From: Bordetella trematum
GTDB lineage: Bacteria; Pseudomonadota; Gammaproteobacteria; Burkholderiales; Burkholderiaceae_B
Reading direction: 5' to 3'
NCBI RefSeq assembly: GCF_900078335.1
Contig: NZ_FKBR01000006.1
Location: 186,001-250,000, forward strand
Length of the DNA stretch: 64,000 nucleotides
The notes below the pieces were generated by a model. It was not told where the DNA came from. It made no database searches and saw nothing but the letters and a program-made list of their open reading frames with translations. Below, piece by piece: positions 57,144 to 64,000 of the stretch. Both the position numbers and the translations under genes were made by a program. The first letter of the stretch is position 1, and every line of letters begins with the position of its first letter.

Positions 57144-57526
57144 GGCTTGTTGCGCCAGGCGTCGATCAGCCGCCGGTCGCGTTTGGTGGGGCGGCCGTCG
57201 GCGATCTGCTGCGCCGGCTCCGGGGCCAGGCGACGCATCTCCGCGGCGCGTTCCCGGGCGGCCTGGCTCTGGGGGGTTTCCTCATACAGCAGCCGGGCCT
57301 GGGGCGCCGGGCCGCGCACGCTGCTCACGGCGCGCACCAGCACCTCCATGGCGGGGTCTTCCTTGCGAATCCGCACCCGGTCGCCGGGGCCGACCTCGCG
57401 GGCCGGCTTGGCCAGTTGGTCGTTGACCAGCACACGGCCACGGCCGATTTCATCGACCGCCAGGCTGCGGGTCTTGTAAAAGCGGGCGGCCCAGAGCCAT
57501 TTGTCCAATCGGATCTTCTCGGTCAC
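57140..57526 (-). CDS. hslR: S4-domain RNA-binding heat-shock protein 15 (HslR)
   Basis: A 128-residue S4-domain protein that binds stalled 50S subunits carrying tRNA after heat shock. The start is GTG at 57526 with an AAGGA site; a longer frame upstream lacks a ribosome site. 'IRLDKWLWAARFYKTRSLAV' and 'GRGRVLVNDQLAKPAREVG' make up the S4 fold, followed by a basic tail ('RPTKRDRRLIDAWRN'). It is the first of a coupled pair with a GNAT gene. Confidence 0.93.
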   Translation of the reverse strand: MTEKIRLDKWLWAARFYKTRSLAVDEIGRGRVLVNDQLAKPAREVGPGDRVRIRKEDPAMEVLVRAVSSVRGPAPQARLLYEETPQSQAARERAAEMRRLAPEPAQQIADGRPTKRDRRLIDAWRNKP

Positions 57527-57603
57527 ACTACTATCCTTACCAGTTAGCGGCCTATGATAGCCGCAGGGGGCCACCCGCTCCCACCGCATCCCCGAGGATT
57601 TCC

Positions 57604-57987
57604 ATGCCTGACCGCCCCTTCGTCATTCTGGCCGCCATCAACATGATTATTGCCGTCGGCGCCGGAGCATTCGGAGCGCACGGGCTCAAACGCGTGCTGG
57701 ACGCCGACATGCTGGCCGTCTGGCAGACCGCAGTGCTCTACCAGCTGATCCACGCGCTCGGCCTGTTCGCGGTGGCCTGGCTGAGCACGCGCTACGCCTC
57801 TGCCCTGGTGCCGGTGGCCGGCTGGCTCATGTTCGCCGGCATCATCCTGTTCAGCGGCAGCCTGTATCTGCTGGCCGGCACCGGCACCCGCATCCTGGGC
57901 GCCATCACGCCCATCGGCGGGGTCGCCTTCCTGGTGGCCTGGGCCTTGCTCGCCTGGGCGGCCATCGCACAACCGGCCGGCCGCTGA
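57604..57987 (+). CDS. DUF423 membrane protein
   Basis: A 127-residue protein with four hydrophobic segments. 'GAGAFGAHGLKRVL' near the start and 'LFSGSLYLLAGTGTRILGAI' near the end are the DUF423 signature (YgdD in E. coli). A GAGGA ribosome site is visible. Function unknown. It is divergent from hslR and 4 bp before the EamA gene, so it is probably in an operon with it. Confidence 0.93.
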   Translation: MPDRPFVILAAINMIIAVGAGAFGAHGLKRVLDADMLAVWQTAVLYQLIHALGLFAVAWLSTRYASALVPVAGWLMFAGIILFSGSLYLLAGTGTRILGAITPIGGVAFLVAWALLAWAAIAQPAGR

Positions 57988-57991
57988 TCCC

Positions 57992-58900
57992 ATGTCTGAG
58001 CCGCTTTCCCCTGCGCCTGCCAAAGGCGCAAGTCCGCTGGCGGGCATCGCCTGCGTCATCGCCGGCATTTTCTGCCTGACCGTCAGCGACGCCCAGGCCA
58101 AATGGCTGGGCGCCGAGTACTCCGCCATACAAATCCTGTTCCTGCGCGCCTTGCTGGCCACACCGGTCGTGCTGCTGCTGGTGCTGAGCCTGGGCGGGCG
58201 ACGGGCGCTGCGCACCCGCCATCTGGGCATCCACCTGAGCCGTGGGGTGATCAACATCGTGTCGGCCTGGTGTTTCTACCTGGGCCTGAGCTATCTGCCC
58301 CTGGCCGAAAACACCGCCATCGCCTTTGCCGCGCCGCTGTTCGTCACCGCCCTATCGGTGCTGGTGCTAAAAGAGCGCGTGGACGCCCGCCGCTGGCTGG
58401 CGGTGGCGGCGGGGTTCGCCGGCGTGCTCATCATCGTGCGTCCCGGTTCGGCAAGTTTCCAGCTGGCGGCGCTGCTACCGCTGGTGACGGCGATGCTGTA
58501 TGCCGTCATGATGATCACCGCACGCGCCATCAGCGCCGCAGAAAGCATGCTGACCACAATGTTCTATATCGTGGCCGGCCAACTGGTATGCAGTGCCGTG
58601 GTGATTCCCTGGTTCTGGCAGACCCCGGCGCTGGCCGACCTGCCCTTGTTTGCCGGCGTGGCGCTGTGCAGCACGCTGGGGCTGACGCTCATCACCCAGG
58701 GATTTCGCATCGGCCCGGCCTCCGTGGTGGCCCCCTTCGATTACACCGGGCTGCTGTGGGCCACGCTGCTGGGCTGGCTGATCTGGCGCGAAGCGCCCGA
58801 TGCCTCGGCCACCCTGGGTGCGCTCTTCATCGCCGGCAGCGGTCTGTACATTGCTTGGCGTGAAACCCGCAGCCGCAAGCGACGCCGTCGCACGGCCTGA
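57992..58900 (+). CDS. EamA/DMT-family transporter
   Basis: A 302-residue membrane protein with two EamA repeats of five helices each. The first runs from 'GIACVIAGIFCLTVSDAQAK' to about residue 150 and the second to 'IAGSGLYIAWRETRSRK'. Members export metabolites or amino acids; the cargo is not visible from sequence. It starts 4 bp after the DUF423 gene. Confidence 0.92.
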   Translation: MSEPLSPAPAKGASPLAGIACVIAGIFCLTVSDAQAKWLGAEYSAIQILFLRALLATPVVLLLVLSLGGRRALRTRHLGIHLSRGVINIVSAWCFYLGLSYLPLAENTAIAFAAPLFVTALSVLVLKERVDARRWLAVAAGFAGVLIIVRPGSASFQLAALLPLVTAMLYAVMMITARAISAAESMLTTMFYIVAGQLVCSAVVIPWFWQTPALADLPLFAGVALCSTLGLTLITQGFRIGPASVVAPFDYTGLLWATLLGWLIWREAPDASATLGALFIAGSGLYIAWRETRSRKRRRRTA

Positions 58901-58963
58901 TCGGCGTACCATACCAACAGCCAGGATACGTCTTAGCCTGACTTTTCCACGGAGGTCATTGCC

Positions 58964-59578
58964 ATGAAACTGTATTACCTGCCCGGCGCCTGCTCGCTGG
59001 CCTCGCATATCGTGCTGGAATGGATCGGCCGCCCCTACGAGACCCAGGCCCTGACCCGCGACGCCCTCAAAAGCCCGGAATTCCTCAAGATCAACCCGCT
59101 GGGCGCCGTGCCGGCGCTGGTCGATGGCGAGCTGGTGCTGACCCAGAGCGCAGCCATCCTGGAGTACCTGGCCGAAAGCGCGCCACAAGCCGGGCTGATG
59201 GGCGATGACACCCCGGCCGCACGGGCCGAAACCCGCCGCTGGCTGGGCCTGATCAACTCAGATCTGCACCGCACCTTTGCCCTGGTTTTCGGCGCGCAAC
59301 GCTATCTCGATGACCCGGCCGCCCAGGAGGCCCTGCGCGCGGGCGCGGCCCGTCAGTTGCGCTTGATCTTCGGCGTTCTCAATGACCGCCTTGGGGGGCG
59401 CAACTACCTTTGCGGCAGCCGTCCCACGATCGCCGATGCCTATCTCTATGTCGTGCTGCGCTGGGCCCACGGAAAGTCCATCGACCTGTCCGGCTACGAT
59501 CACCTGGACGCCTTCTTCAAGCGTATGGCAGCCGATCCCAAGGTCCAGGCGGCAGTCGCAGCCGAGGGGTTGTCCTGA
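58964..59578 (+). CDS. glutathione S-transferase, beta class
   Basis: A 204-residue cytosolic GST. Cys10 ('YLPGACSLASHI') is the catalytic residue of the beta class. 'INPLGAVPALVDGELVLTQS' contains the cis-Pro and the glutathione-binding Ser pair. The C-terminal half is helical ('YLCGSRPTIADAYLYVVLRW'). Conjugation or thiol transfer in detoxification is expected. A GGAGG site precedes the start; it is 63 bp after the EamA gene, co-directional. Confidence 0.95.
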   Translation: MKLYYLPGACSLASHIVLEWIGRPYETQALTRDALKSPEFLKINPLGAVPALVDGELVLTQSAAILEYLAESAPQAGLMGDDTPAARAETRRWLGLINSDLHRTFALVFGAQRYLDDPAAQEALRAGAARQLRLIFGVLNDRLGGRNYLCGSRPTIADAYLYVVLRWAHGKSIDLSGYDHLDAFFKRMAADPKVQAAVAAEGLS

Positions 59579-59808
59579 TCCTTCGACGCTCGCCCGGGAC
59601 CGGGTCGGCCCTCGCAGCCGGCCCCGGGCCGGGCGGCTAGGGTAAACCCTGGATAAATCCTGCAAGCCGCAGTATCATCGACCTATGTCCGGCCAGGAGG
59701 CCACCACGCCTCCGATTACGGATTCATTCTCTGGCCGACTGTCTTCCCGATCGCTTGACAGCCGCATGGTGGCGTGCCGCCGGCTCGCCACGCATTACCT
59801 GTTTCGTC

Positions 59809-60576
59809 ATGAATTCAACTGCATCTTGTTATCTGGGCGTTCTCGGGGGTATGGGTCCCCTGGCCGGCGCGGCATTCGCGCTACGCCTGGCGGCCCTGAC
59901 CCCGGCCAGCATTGATCAGCAGCACATCCCCACCCTGCTCCTGAACGATCCGCGCATCCCGGACCGGACCACCGCGCGTCTGTATGGCGGGGCCGATCCG
60001 CTGCCGGCCATGCTGCGTGGCGTGCGCATGCTCAATGACGCCGGCGCACGCCTGATCGCCGTGCCGTGCAACACGGCCCACCTGTGGTACGAGCAACTGG
60101 CCGCCGCTTCCGAGTGCGAGGTGCTGCACATCATCGAAAGCGTGGCCCAGGACCTGCGCCGCCAGGGCATTGCCCGCGGACGCATCGGCCTGATGGGCAC
60201 GGCAGCCACCCTCAGCCTGGGCCTGTACCAGCAGACCCTCGAGAAGCACGGCTATACCTGCATTGTGCCCACCGAAGAAGAAATCGATACCCTGTGCATG
60301 GCCTCCATCCGGGCGGTCAAGGGCAATGCCGTCGATGAAGCCTTCGAACCGGCCGCGGAATGTGTGCGCCGTCTGGGCATGCGCGGCGCCGATGCCGTGG
60401 TGCTGGGTTGCACCGAACTGCCGCTGGCCGTGCCGCACGCCTTGCGCAAGAGCCTGGGGATCGCCCTGACCGATTCGATCGATGCCCTGGCGCTGGCGGC
60501 CATCAGCCATTATCAGGCCCACACGGCCGACGCCGACGAAGCCCTCGTGGCGGCCGACGAGACCGTCGCGGCCTGA
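59809..60576 (+). CDS. aspartate/glutamate racemase-family protein
   Basis: A 255-residue racemase. The start at 59809 opens the typical 'YLGVLGGMGPLAGAAFALRL'. Cys87 ('AVPCNTAHLWYEQL') and a second Cys near residue 200 ('VLGCTELPLAV') are the two catalytic thiols, so cofactor-independent racemisation of an acidic amino acid is expected. It would give D-Asp or D-Glu, or act on a related compound. The 230-bp gap before it has GC-rich repeats but no gene that I can see. Confidence 0.92.
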   Translation: MNSTASCYLGVLGGMGPLAGAAFALRLAALTPASIDQQHIPTLLLNDPRIPDRTTARLYGGADPLPAMLRGVRMLNDAGARLIAVPCNTAHLWYEQLAAASECEVLHIIESVAQDLRRQGIARGRIGLMGTAATLSLGLYQQTLEKHGYTCIVPTEEEIDTLCMASIRAVKGNAVDEAFEPAAECVRRLGMRGADAVVLGCTELPLAVPHALRKSLGIALTDSIDALALAAISHYQAHTADADEALVAADETVAA

Positions 60577-60580
60577 GCCG

Positions 60581-60604
60581 CGGCGCCGCCGCCCGGCGGC
60601 GCCG
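60581..60604. terminator. GC-rich hairpin between convergent genes
   Basis: CGGCGCCGCC pairs perfectly with GGCGGCGCCG across a GCCC loop, between the racemase and livF stop codons. It could end transcripts from both sides, although no T-run follows in either direction. Confidence 0.6.
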
Positions 60605-60612
60605 TGTGCCCC

Positions 60613-61314
60613 CTACCCCCCGAGGTAGGCCTTGCGCACCTCATCATTGACCAACAGATTGGCGCCCGTGTCCTGCAGGACCACACGGCCGTTCTCCAGC
60701 ACATAGCCACGGTCGGCCACCTGCAAGGCCTTGTGGGCGTTCTGCTCCACCAGAAAGACGGTAACGCCCTCATCGCGGATCGTGCGGATGATCTCGAAGA
60801 TCTGCGCGATGATCAGCGGCGCCAATCCCAGCGTGGGCTCGTCCAGCAGCAACAGGCGCGGGCGCGTCATCAAGGCGCGGCCGATGGCGAGCATCTGCTG
60901 TTCGCCGCCGGACATGGTGCCGGCGCGCTGCCCCGCCCGTTCGCGCAGACGCGGAAAGAGCTTGAAGACATGCTCCAGCCCCTCTTCGACCTGCGGCCCC
61001 TTGGAGAAAAATCCCCCCATCTGCAGGTTCTCGGTGACGGTCAGGTCTTTAAAGACCCGCCGGCCTTCGGGCGAGATGGCGATCCCGCTGCGCATGATCA
61101 GGTGGGTAGGCTCGCGGGTGATGTCGCGGCCCTCGAAGGTGATGCGTCCTTCCCGGGCCCTGGGTTCGCCGCAGACCGTCATCAGCAAGGTGGTTTTACC
61201 GGCGCCATTGGCGCCGATCAGGGTCACGATCTCTCCCTGGTTGACCTCGACCGACACCCCATTGAGCGCCTGGATGGCACCGTAGTAGGTATGGATGTTT
61301 TCCAGCTTGAGCAT
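60613..61314 (-). CDS. livF: branched-chain amino acid ABC transporter ATPase LivF
   Basis: A 233-residue ATPase. Walker A is 'IGANGAGKTTLLMTVC', the signature is 'GTMSGGEQQMLAIGRAL' and Walker B is 'LLLLDEPTLGLAP'. The 'LENIHTYYGAIQALNGVSVE' start is typical of LivF. It is the last gene of the liv cluster, 2 bp after livG. With LivG it powers uptake of leucine, isoleucine and valine or related compounds. Confidence 0.95.
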   Translation of the reverse strand: MLKLENIHTYYGAIQALNGVSVEVNQGEIVTLIGANGAGKTTLLMTVCGEPRAREGRITFEGRDITREPTHLIMRSGIAISPEGRRVFKDLTVTENLQMGGFFSKGPQVEEGLEHVFKLFPRLRERAGQRAGTMSGGEQQMLAIGRALMTRPRLLLLDEPTLGLAPLIIAQIFEIIRTIRDEGVTVFLVEQNAHKALQVADRGYVLENGRVVLQDTGANLLVNDEVRKAYLGG

Positions 61315-61316
61315 GG

Positions 61317-62084
61317 TTACTCTTCCCCCAGATAGGCCTTGATGACGCGCGGGTCGTTGCGCACCGCTTCGGGGGTGCCGGTGGTAATGGGCTTGCCATG
61401 CTCCATGACCAGGATGCGGTCGGAAATGCCCATGATGAGGCTCATATCGTGTTCGATGAGCAGCACTGCGACGCCGAACTCGCGCCGCAGATGGTCGATC
61501 AGTTGCTGCAGATCGCGTTTTTCCTGGGGATTCAGGCCGGCGGCCGGCTCATCGAGCATCAGCAGCTTGGGCTTGGTGATCATGCAGCGCGCAATCTCCA
61601 GCCGACGCTGGTGCCCATAGGCCAGGTTGCCCGCTTCGCGGTTGGCGAATTCCGTCAGCCCCATGAAATCCAGCCAGTGCGCGGCGCGCTCGAGCGCTTC
61701 GGCTTCGGAACGCCGGTAGGACTTGAGTTTGAGCAAGCCGGGCAGCAGACGCGACTCGACCTGCGTATGCTGCGCTACCAGCAGGTTCTCCAGCACCGTC
61801 AGCTGCTTGAACAGACGGACGTTCTGGAAGGTGCGCACCAGGCCGTGGTGCGCCACCCGGTGGCTGGGCAACCCCTGGATGGGCTTGCCATCCATGGTGA
61901 TCTCCCCCGAGGTCGGACGGTAGAAACCGCCCACGCAATTGAACACCGTGGTCTTGCCCGCGCCGTTGGGGCCGATGATGGCGAAGACCTCGTCGCGCTT
62001 GACGTCGAACCCCACGCCATCGACGGCCAGCAGACCGCCAAAACGCATCGTGAGGCCAGAGACTTTCAACAAAGTGTCGCTCAT
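61317..62084 (-). CDS. livG: branched-chain amino acid ABC transporter ATPase LivG
   Basis: A 255-residue ATPase. Walker A is '[16 protein letters not shown]', the signature is '[18 protein letters not shown]' and Walker B '[14 protein letters not shown]'. '[20 protein letters not shown]' and the loop '[20 protein letters not shown]' are LivG features. The start overlaps livM by 4 bp (ATGA). It pairs with LivF. Confidence 0.96.
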   Translation of the reverse strand: MSDTLLKVSGLTMRFGGLLAVDGVGFDVKRDEVFAIIGPNGAGKTTVFNCVGGFYRPTSGEITMDGKPIQGLPSHRVAHHGLVRTFQNVRLFKQLTVLENLLVAQHTQVESRLLPGLLKLKSYRRSEAEALERAAHWLDFMGLTEFANREAGNLAYGHQRRLEIARCMITKPKLLMLDEPAAGLNPQEKRDLQQLIDHLRREFGVAVLLIEHDMSLIMGISDRILVMEHGKPITTGTPEAVRNDPRVIKAYLGEE

Positions 62085-63325
62085 TTACGCAGCTCCACGT
62101 GAGGACGCTTCATGGGCAACAACCCCTGCGGACGCCACATCATCATCAACACCATCACCAGACCGAAGATCAGCATGCGGTACTCGGCAAACTCGCGCGC
62201 CACCTCCGGCAGCACGGTCAGCAGCACGGCCGCGAGAATCACGCCGATCTGAGAACCCATGCCGCCCAGCACCACGATGGCCAGAATCAGGGCCGACTCG
62301 ATGAAGGTGAAGGACTCCGGGTTGACCATGCCCTGGCGTGCCGCGAAGAACGCGCCACCGAAACCGGCGAACATCGCTCCCAGCGTGAACGCCGAGAGCT
62401 TGATGCGCGTCGGGTTCAGGCCCAGCGAACGGCAGGCGATCTCGTCTTCGCGCAGGGCCTCCCAGGCGCGCCCGACCGGCATGCGGATCAGGCGGGTCGA
62501 TACCCACAGCGTTGCCAGTGCCAGCACCAGTGCCATCATGTAGAGATAGATCACCAGGTCCTGGTTCTGAAAGGTCAGCCCGAAGAACTGGTGAAACGTC
62601 TGTGCGCCCTCCTGGCTGGCGCGCCGGGTCAGTTCCAGGCCGAAGAACGTCGGCTTGGGTATGCCGGAAATCCCATCCGGCCCGCCCGTGAACGTGGTCA
62701 GGTTGATCAGCAGCAGGCGAATGATCTCGCCGAAGCCCAGCGTCACGATGGCCAGATAGTCGCCACGCAGCCGCAGCACCGGAAAACCCAGCACGAAACC
62801 GAACAGCGCGGCCATGGCGCCGGCAAATGGCAAGGCCTCCCAGAAGCTCCAGCCGCCCCAATGAAACAACAGCGCGTAGGTATAGGCGCCCACGGCGTAA
62901 AAACCCACAAAGCCCAGATCCAGCAGGCCCGCGAAACCCACCACGATGTTCAGCCCGAGGCCGAGCATGACGTAGATCAGCACCAGGGTGGCGATGTCCA
63001 CCGAGCTGCGCCCGGCGAAAAAAGGCCAGCCCACCGCCACGGCCAACAGCAGCAGCAGCCAGACCCAGCGACGCCCGCCGCTGGTAATGCTGGACGGCAG
63101 CGTCGGCAACTCGACGGCCAGGCGCCTGAAAGGCCGGCTGAGCCAGGGCCGCAACAGCTGGAACACGAACACCACGGCAGCGGCCAGGCCGACCATTTCC
63201 CAGCGGGCTTCCATCACGGTGCGCGCGCCCTGGCGCACCAATTGCAGGCCGAAGATCGGCATGACGAGCACCGCCGTCATCACGGCGGCCATCACGGCGT
63301 TTTTGAGAGAAGAATTATTGGCCAT
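62081..63325 (-). CDS. livM: branched-chain amino acid ABC transporter permease LivM
   Basis: A 414-residue permease with about ten helices, including an N-terminal extension typical of proteobacterial LivM. '[20 protein letters not shown]' and '[20 protein letters not shown]' are the core signature; '[20 protein letters not shown]' is the coupling loop. Its start overlaps the livH stop (TGATG), so the two are translationally coupled. Confidence 0.96.
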   Translation of the reverse strand: MANNSSLKNAVMAAVMTAVLVMPIFGLQLVRQGARTVMEARWEMVGLAAAVVFVFQLLRPWLSRPFRRLAVELPTLPSSITSGGRRWVWLLLLLAVAVGWPFFAGRSSVDIATLVLIYVMLGLGLNIVVGFAGLLDLGFVGFYAVGAYTYALLFHWGGWSFWEALPFAGAMAALFGFVLGFPVLRLRGDYLAIVTLGFGEIIRLLLINLTTFTGGPDGISGIPKPTFFGLELTRRASQEGAQTFHQFFGLTFQNQDLVIYLYMMALVLALATLWVSTRLIRMPVGRAWEALREDEIACRSLGLNPTRIKLSAFTLGAMFAGFGGAFFAARQGMVNPESFTFIESALILAIVVLGGMGSQIGVILAAVLLTVLPEVAREFAEYRMLIFGLVMVLMMMWRPQGLLPMKRPHVELRK

Positions 63326-64000
63326 CAGACTTTCTCAACCTCAGGTTTGCCCAGCAGCCCGGTGGGACGGAACAGCAGGATGAGCACCAGCAGCGTGAAG
63401 GCGACGATGTCCTTGTACTGCGATGAGATGTAGGCGGCGGCGAAGGTTTCTGCCAAGCCGAGCAGCACGCCGCCCAGCATCGCGCCGGGGATGCTGCCGA
63501 TACCGCCCAGCACTGCGGCGGTGAACGCCTTGATGCCTGCCAGAAAGCCGATGAAGGGGTTGAGCTTGCCGATGGTGATGGCGATCAGCACGCCGCCCAC
63601 CGCTGCCAAGCCGGCCCCCAGCACGAACGTGAAGGAGATGACCCGGTTGGTATCGATGCCCAACAGGTTGGCCATGTGCATATCCTGCGAGCAGGCGCGC
63701 GAGGCCCGTCCCATGCGCGAATACTTGATGAAGAGCGTCAGGGCGATCATCAGCGCCACGGTCACAAGAATGATCATCAGGCGCGAATACGGCACCGTGA
63801 CGTCAAAATCCGAACCCATATTGAACTGGATGGCGCCGGAAACCAGCGAAGGCACGGCCATGTCGCGCGCGCCCTGCCCCAGGGCGACCCAGTTCTGCAG
63901 GAAGATCGACATGCCGATGGCCGAGATCAGGGCCACCAGGCGCGGGCTGTTGCGCACCGGGCGATAGGCGACGCGCTCGACGCTGAAGCCGTAGACGCTG
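63325..64000 (-). CDS. livH: branched-chain amino acid ABC transporter permease LivH (partial, runs off the right edge)
   Basis: The last 225 or so codons of LivH are present. Visible features are '[20 protein letters not shown]' (coupling loop region), '[20 protein letters not shown]' and '[20 protein letters not shown]'. The frame continues past 64000, so the N-terminal part, and probably the receptor gene upstream, lie outside the window. It forms the channel with LivM. Confidence 0.95.
   Translation of the reverse strand, partial: SVYGFSVERVAYRPVRNSPRLVALISAIGMSIFLQNWVALGQGARDMAVPSLVSGAIQFNMGSDFDVTVPYSRLMIILVTVALMIALTLFIKYSRMGRASRACSQDMHMANLLGIDTNRVISFTFVLGAGLAAVGGVLIAITIGKLNPFIGFLAGIKAFTAAVLGGIGSIPGAMLGGVLLGLAETFAAAYISSQYKDIVAFTLLVLILLFRPTGLLGKPEVEKV

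Noticed and set aside
59579-59808. GC-rich repeats between the GST and racemase genes as a terminator or small RNA
   Set aside because: Several short stems are possible but none is long or followed by a T-run, and chance pairing is likely at this GC content.

Overview
The window looks like chromosome from a non-classical Bordetella species or a close relative in the Alcaligenaceae. The DNA is GC-rich. It has stand-alone Bug-type solute receptors, a monomeric NADP-isocitrate dehydrogenase, a catechol-siderophore receptor of the BfeA type, and above all a two-component pair that reads as BvgA/BvgS. I see no tRNA, rRNA, CRISPR array, insertion sequence or intact prophage. Family assignments come from reading the proteins; no database search was run.

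Left part (1-31 kb). An IclR regulator (cut by the window edge) and a Bug receptor lie divergent from a long acyl-CoA dehydrogenase. Then comes a minus-strand catabolic cluster: GntR regulator, D-2-hydroxyacid dehydrogenase, RraA-like aldolase, Bug receptor and a 3-hydroxyacid-dehydrogenase-like oxidoreductase. A YceI protein and an arsB-arsR pair follow. A six-gene operon (10.6-18.2 kb) joins a peptide-type ABC importer to a class III aminotransferase and an acetylpolyamine-amidohydrolase-like deacetylase, with an AraC regulator next to it. After a MocR regulator come a TonB-dependent receptor and a divergent AraC regulator with a Fur-like site between them. Next are csaA, a lone integrase 'Arm' domain gene overlapping an LD-carboxypeptidase gene, a two-gene unit of a hexad-repeat beta-helix protein plus a GNAT-like protein, and monomeric icd.

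Middle part (31-48 kb). A tctBA pair has no receptor gene beside it. A polar amino acid ABC importer, a DUF4148 protein, a CSS/EAL phosphodiesterase, a small membrane protein, a MhpD-type hydratase and a TerC/CBS membrane protein with a long leader follow. The regulatory core is a REC-EAL response regulator, bvgA, and a bvgS whose reading frame breaks just after the phospho-accepting His region. The second half of the dimerisation domain is missing and the remainder lies in another frame, so the strain is predicted to be locked in a Bvg-minus state unless this is a sequencing error.

Right part (48-64 kb). These are mostly housekeeping and metabolic genes: an MFS transporter with a C-terminal extension, a DUF488 protein, a GntR regulator with a thiamine-diphosphate enzyme, psd, an FMN-dependent hydroxyacid oxidase, an orphan MetQ-like receptor, a GNAT-hslR pair, DUF423, an EamA transporter, a beta-class GST, an Asp/Glu racemase, and a branched-chain amino acid importer (livFGM and a livH that runs off the right edge).
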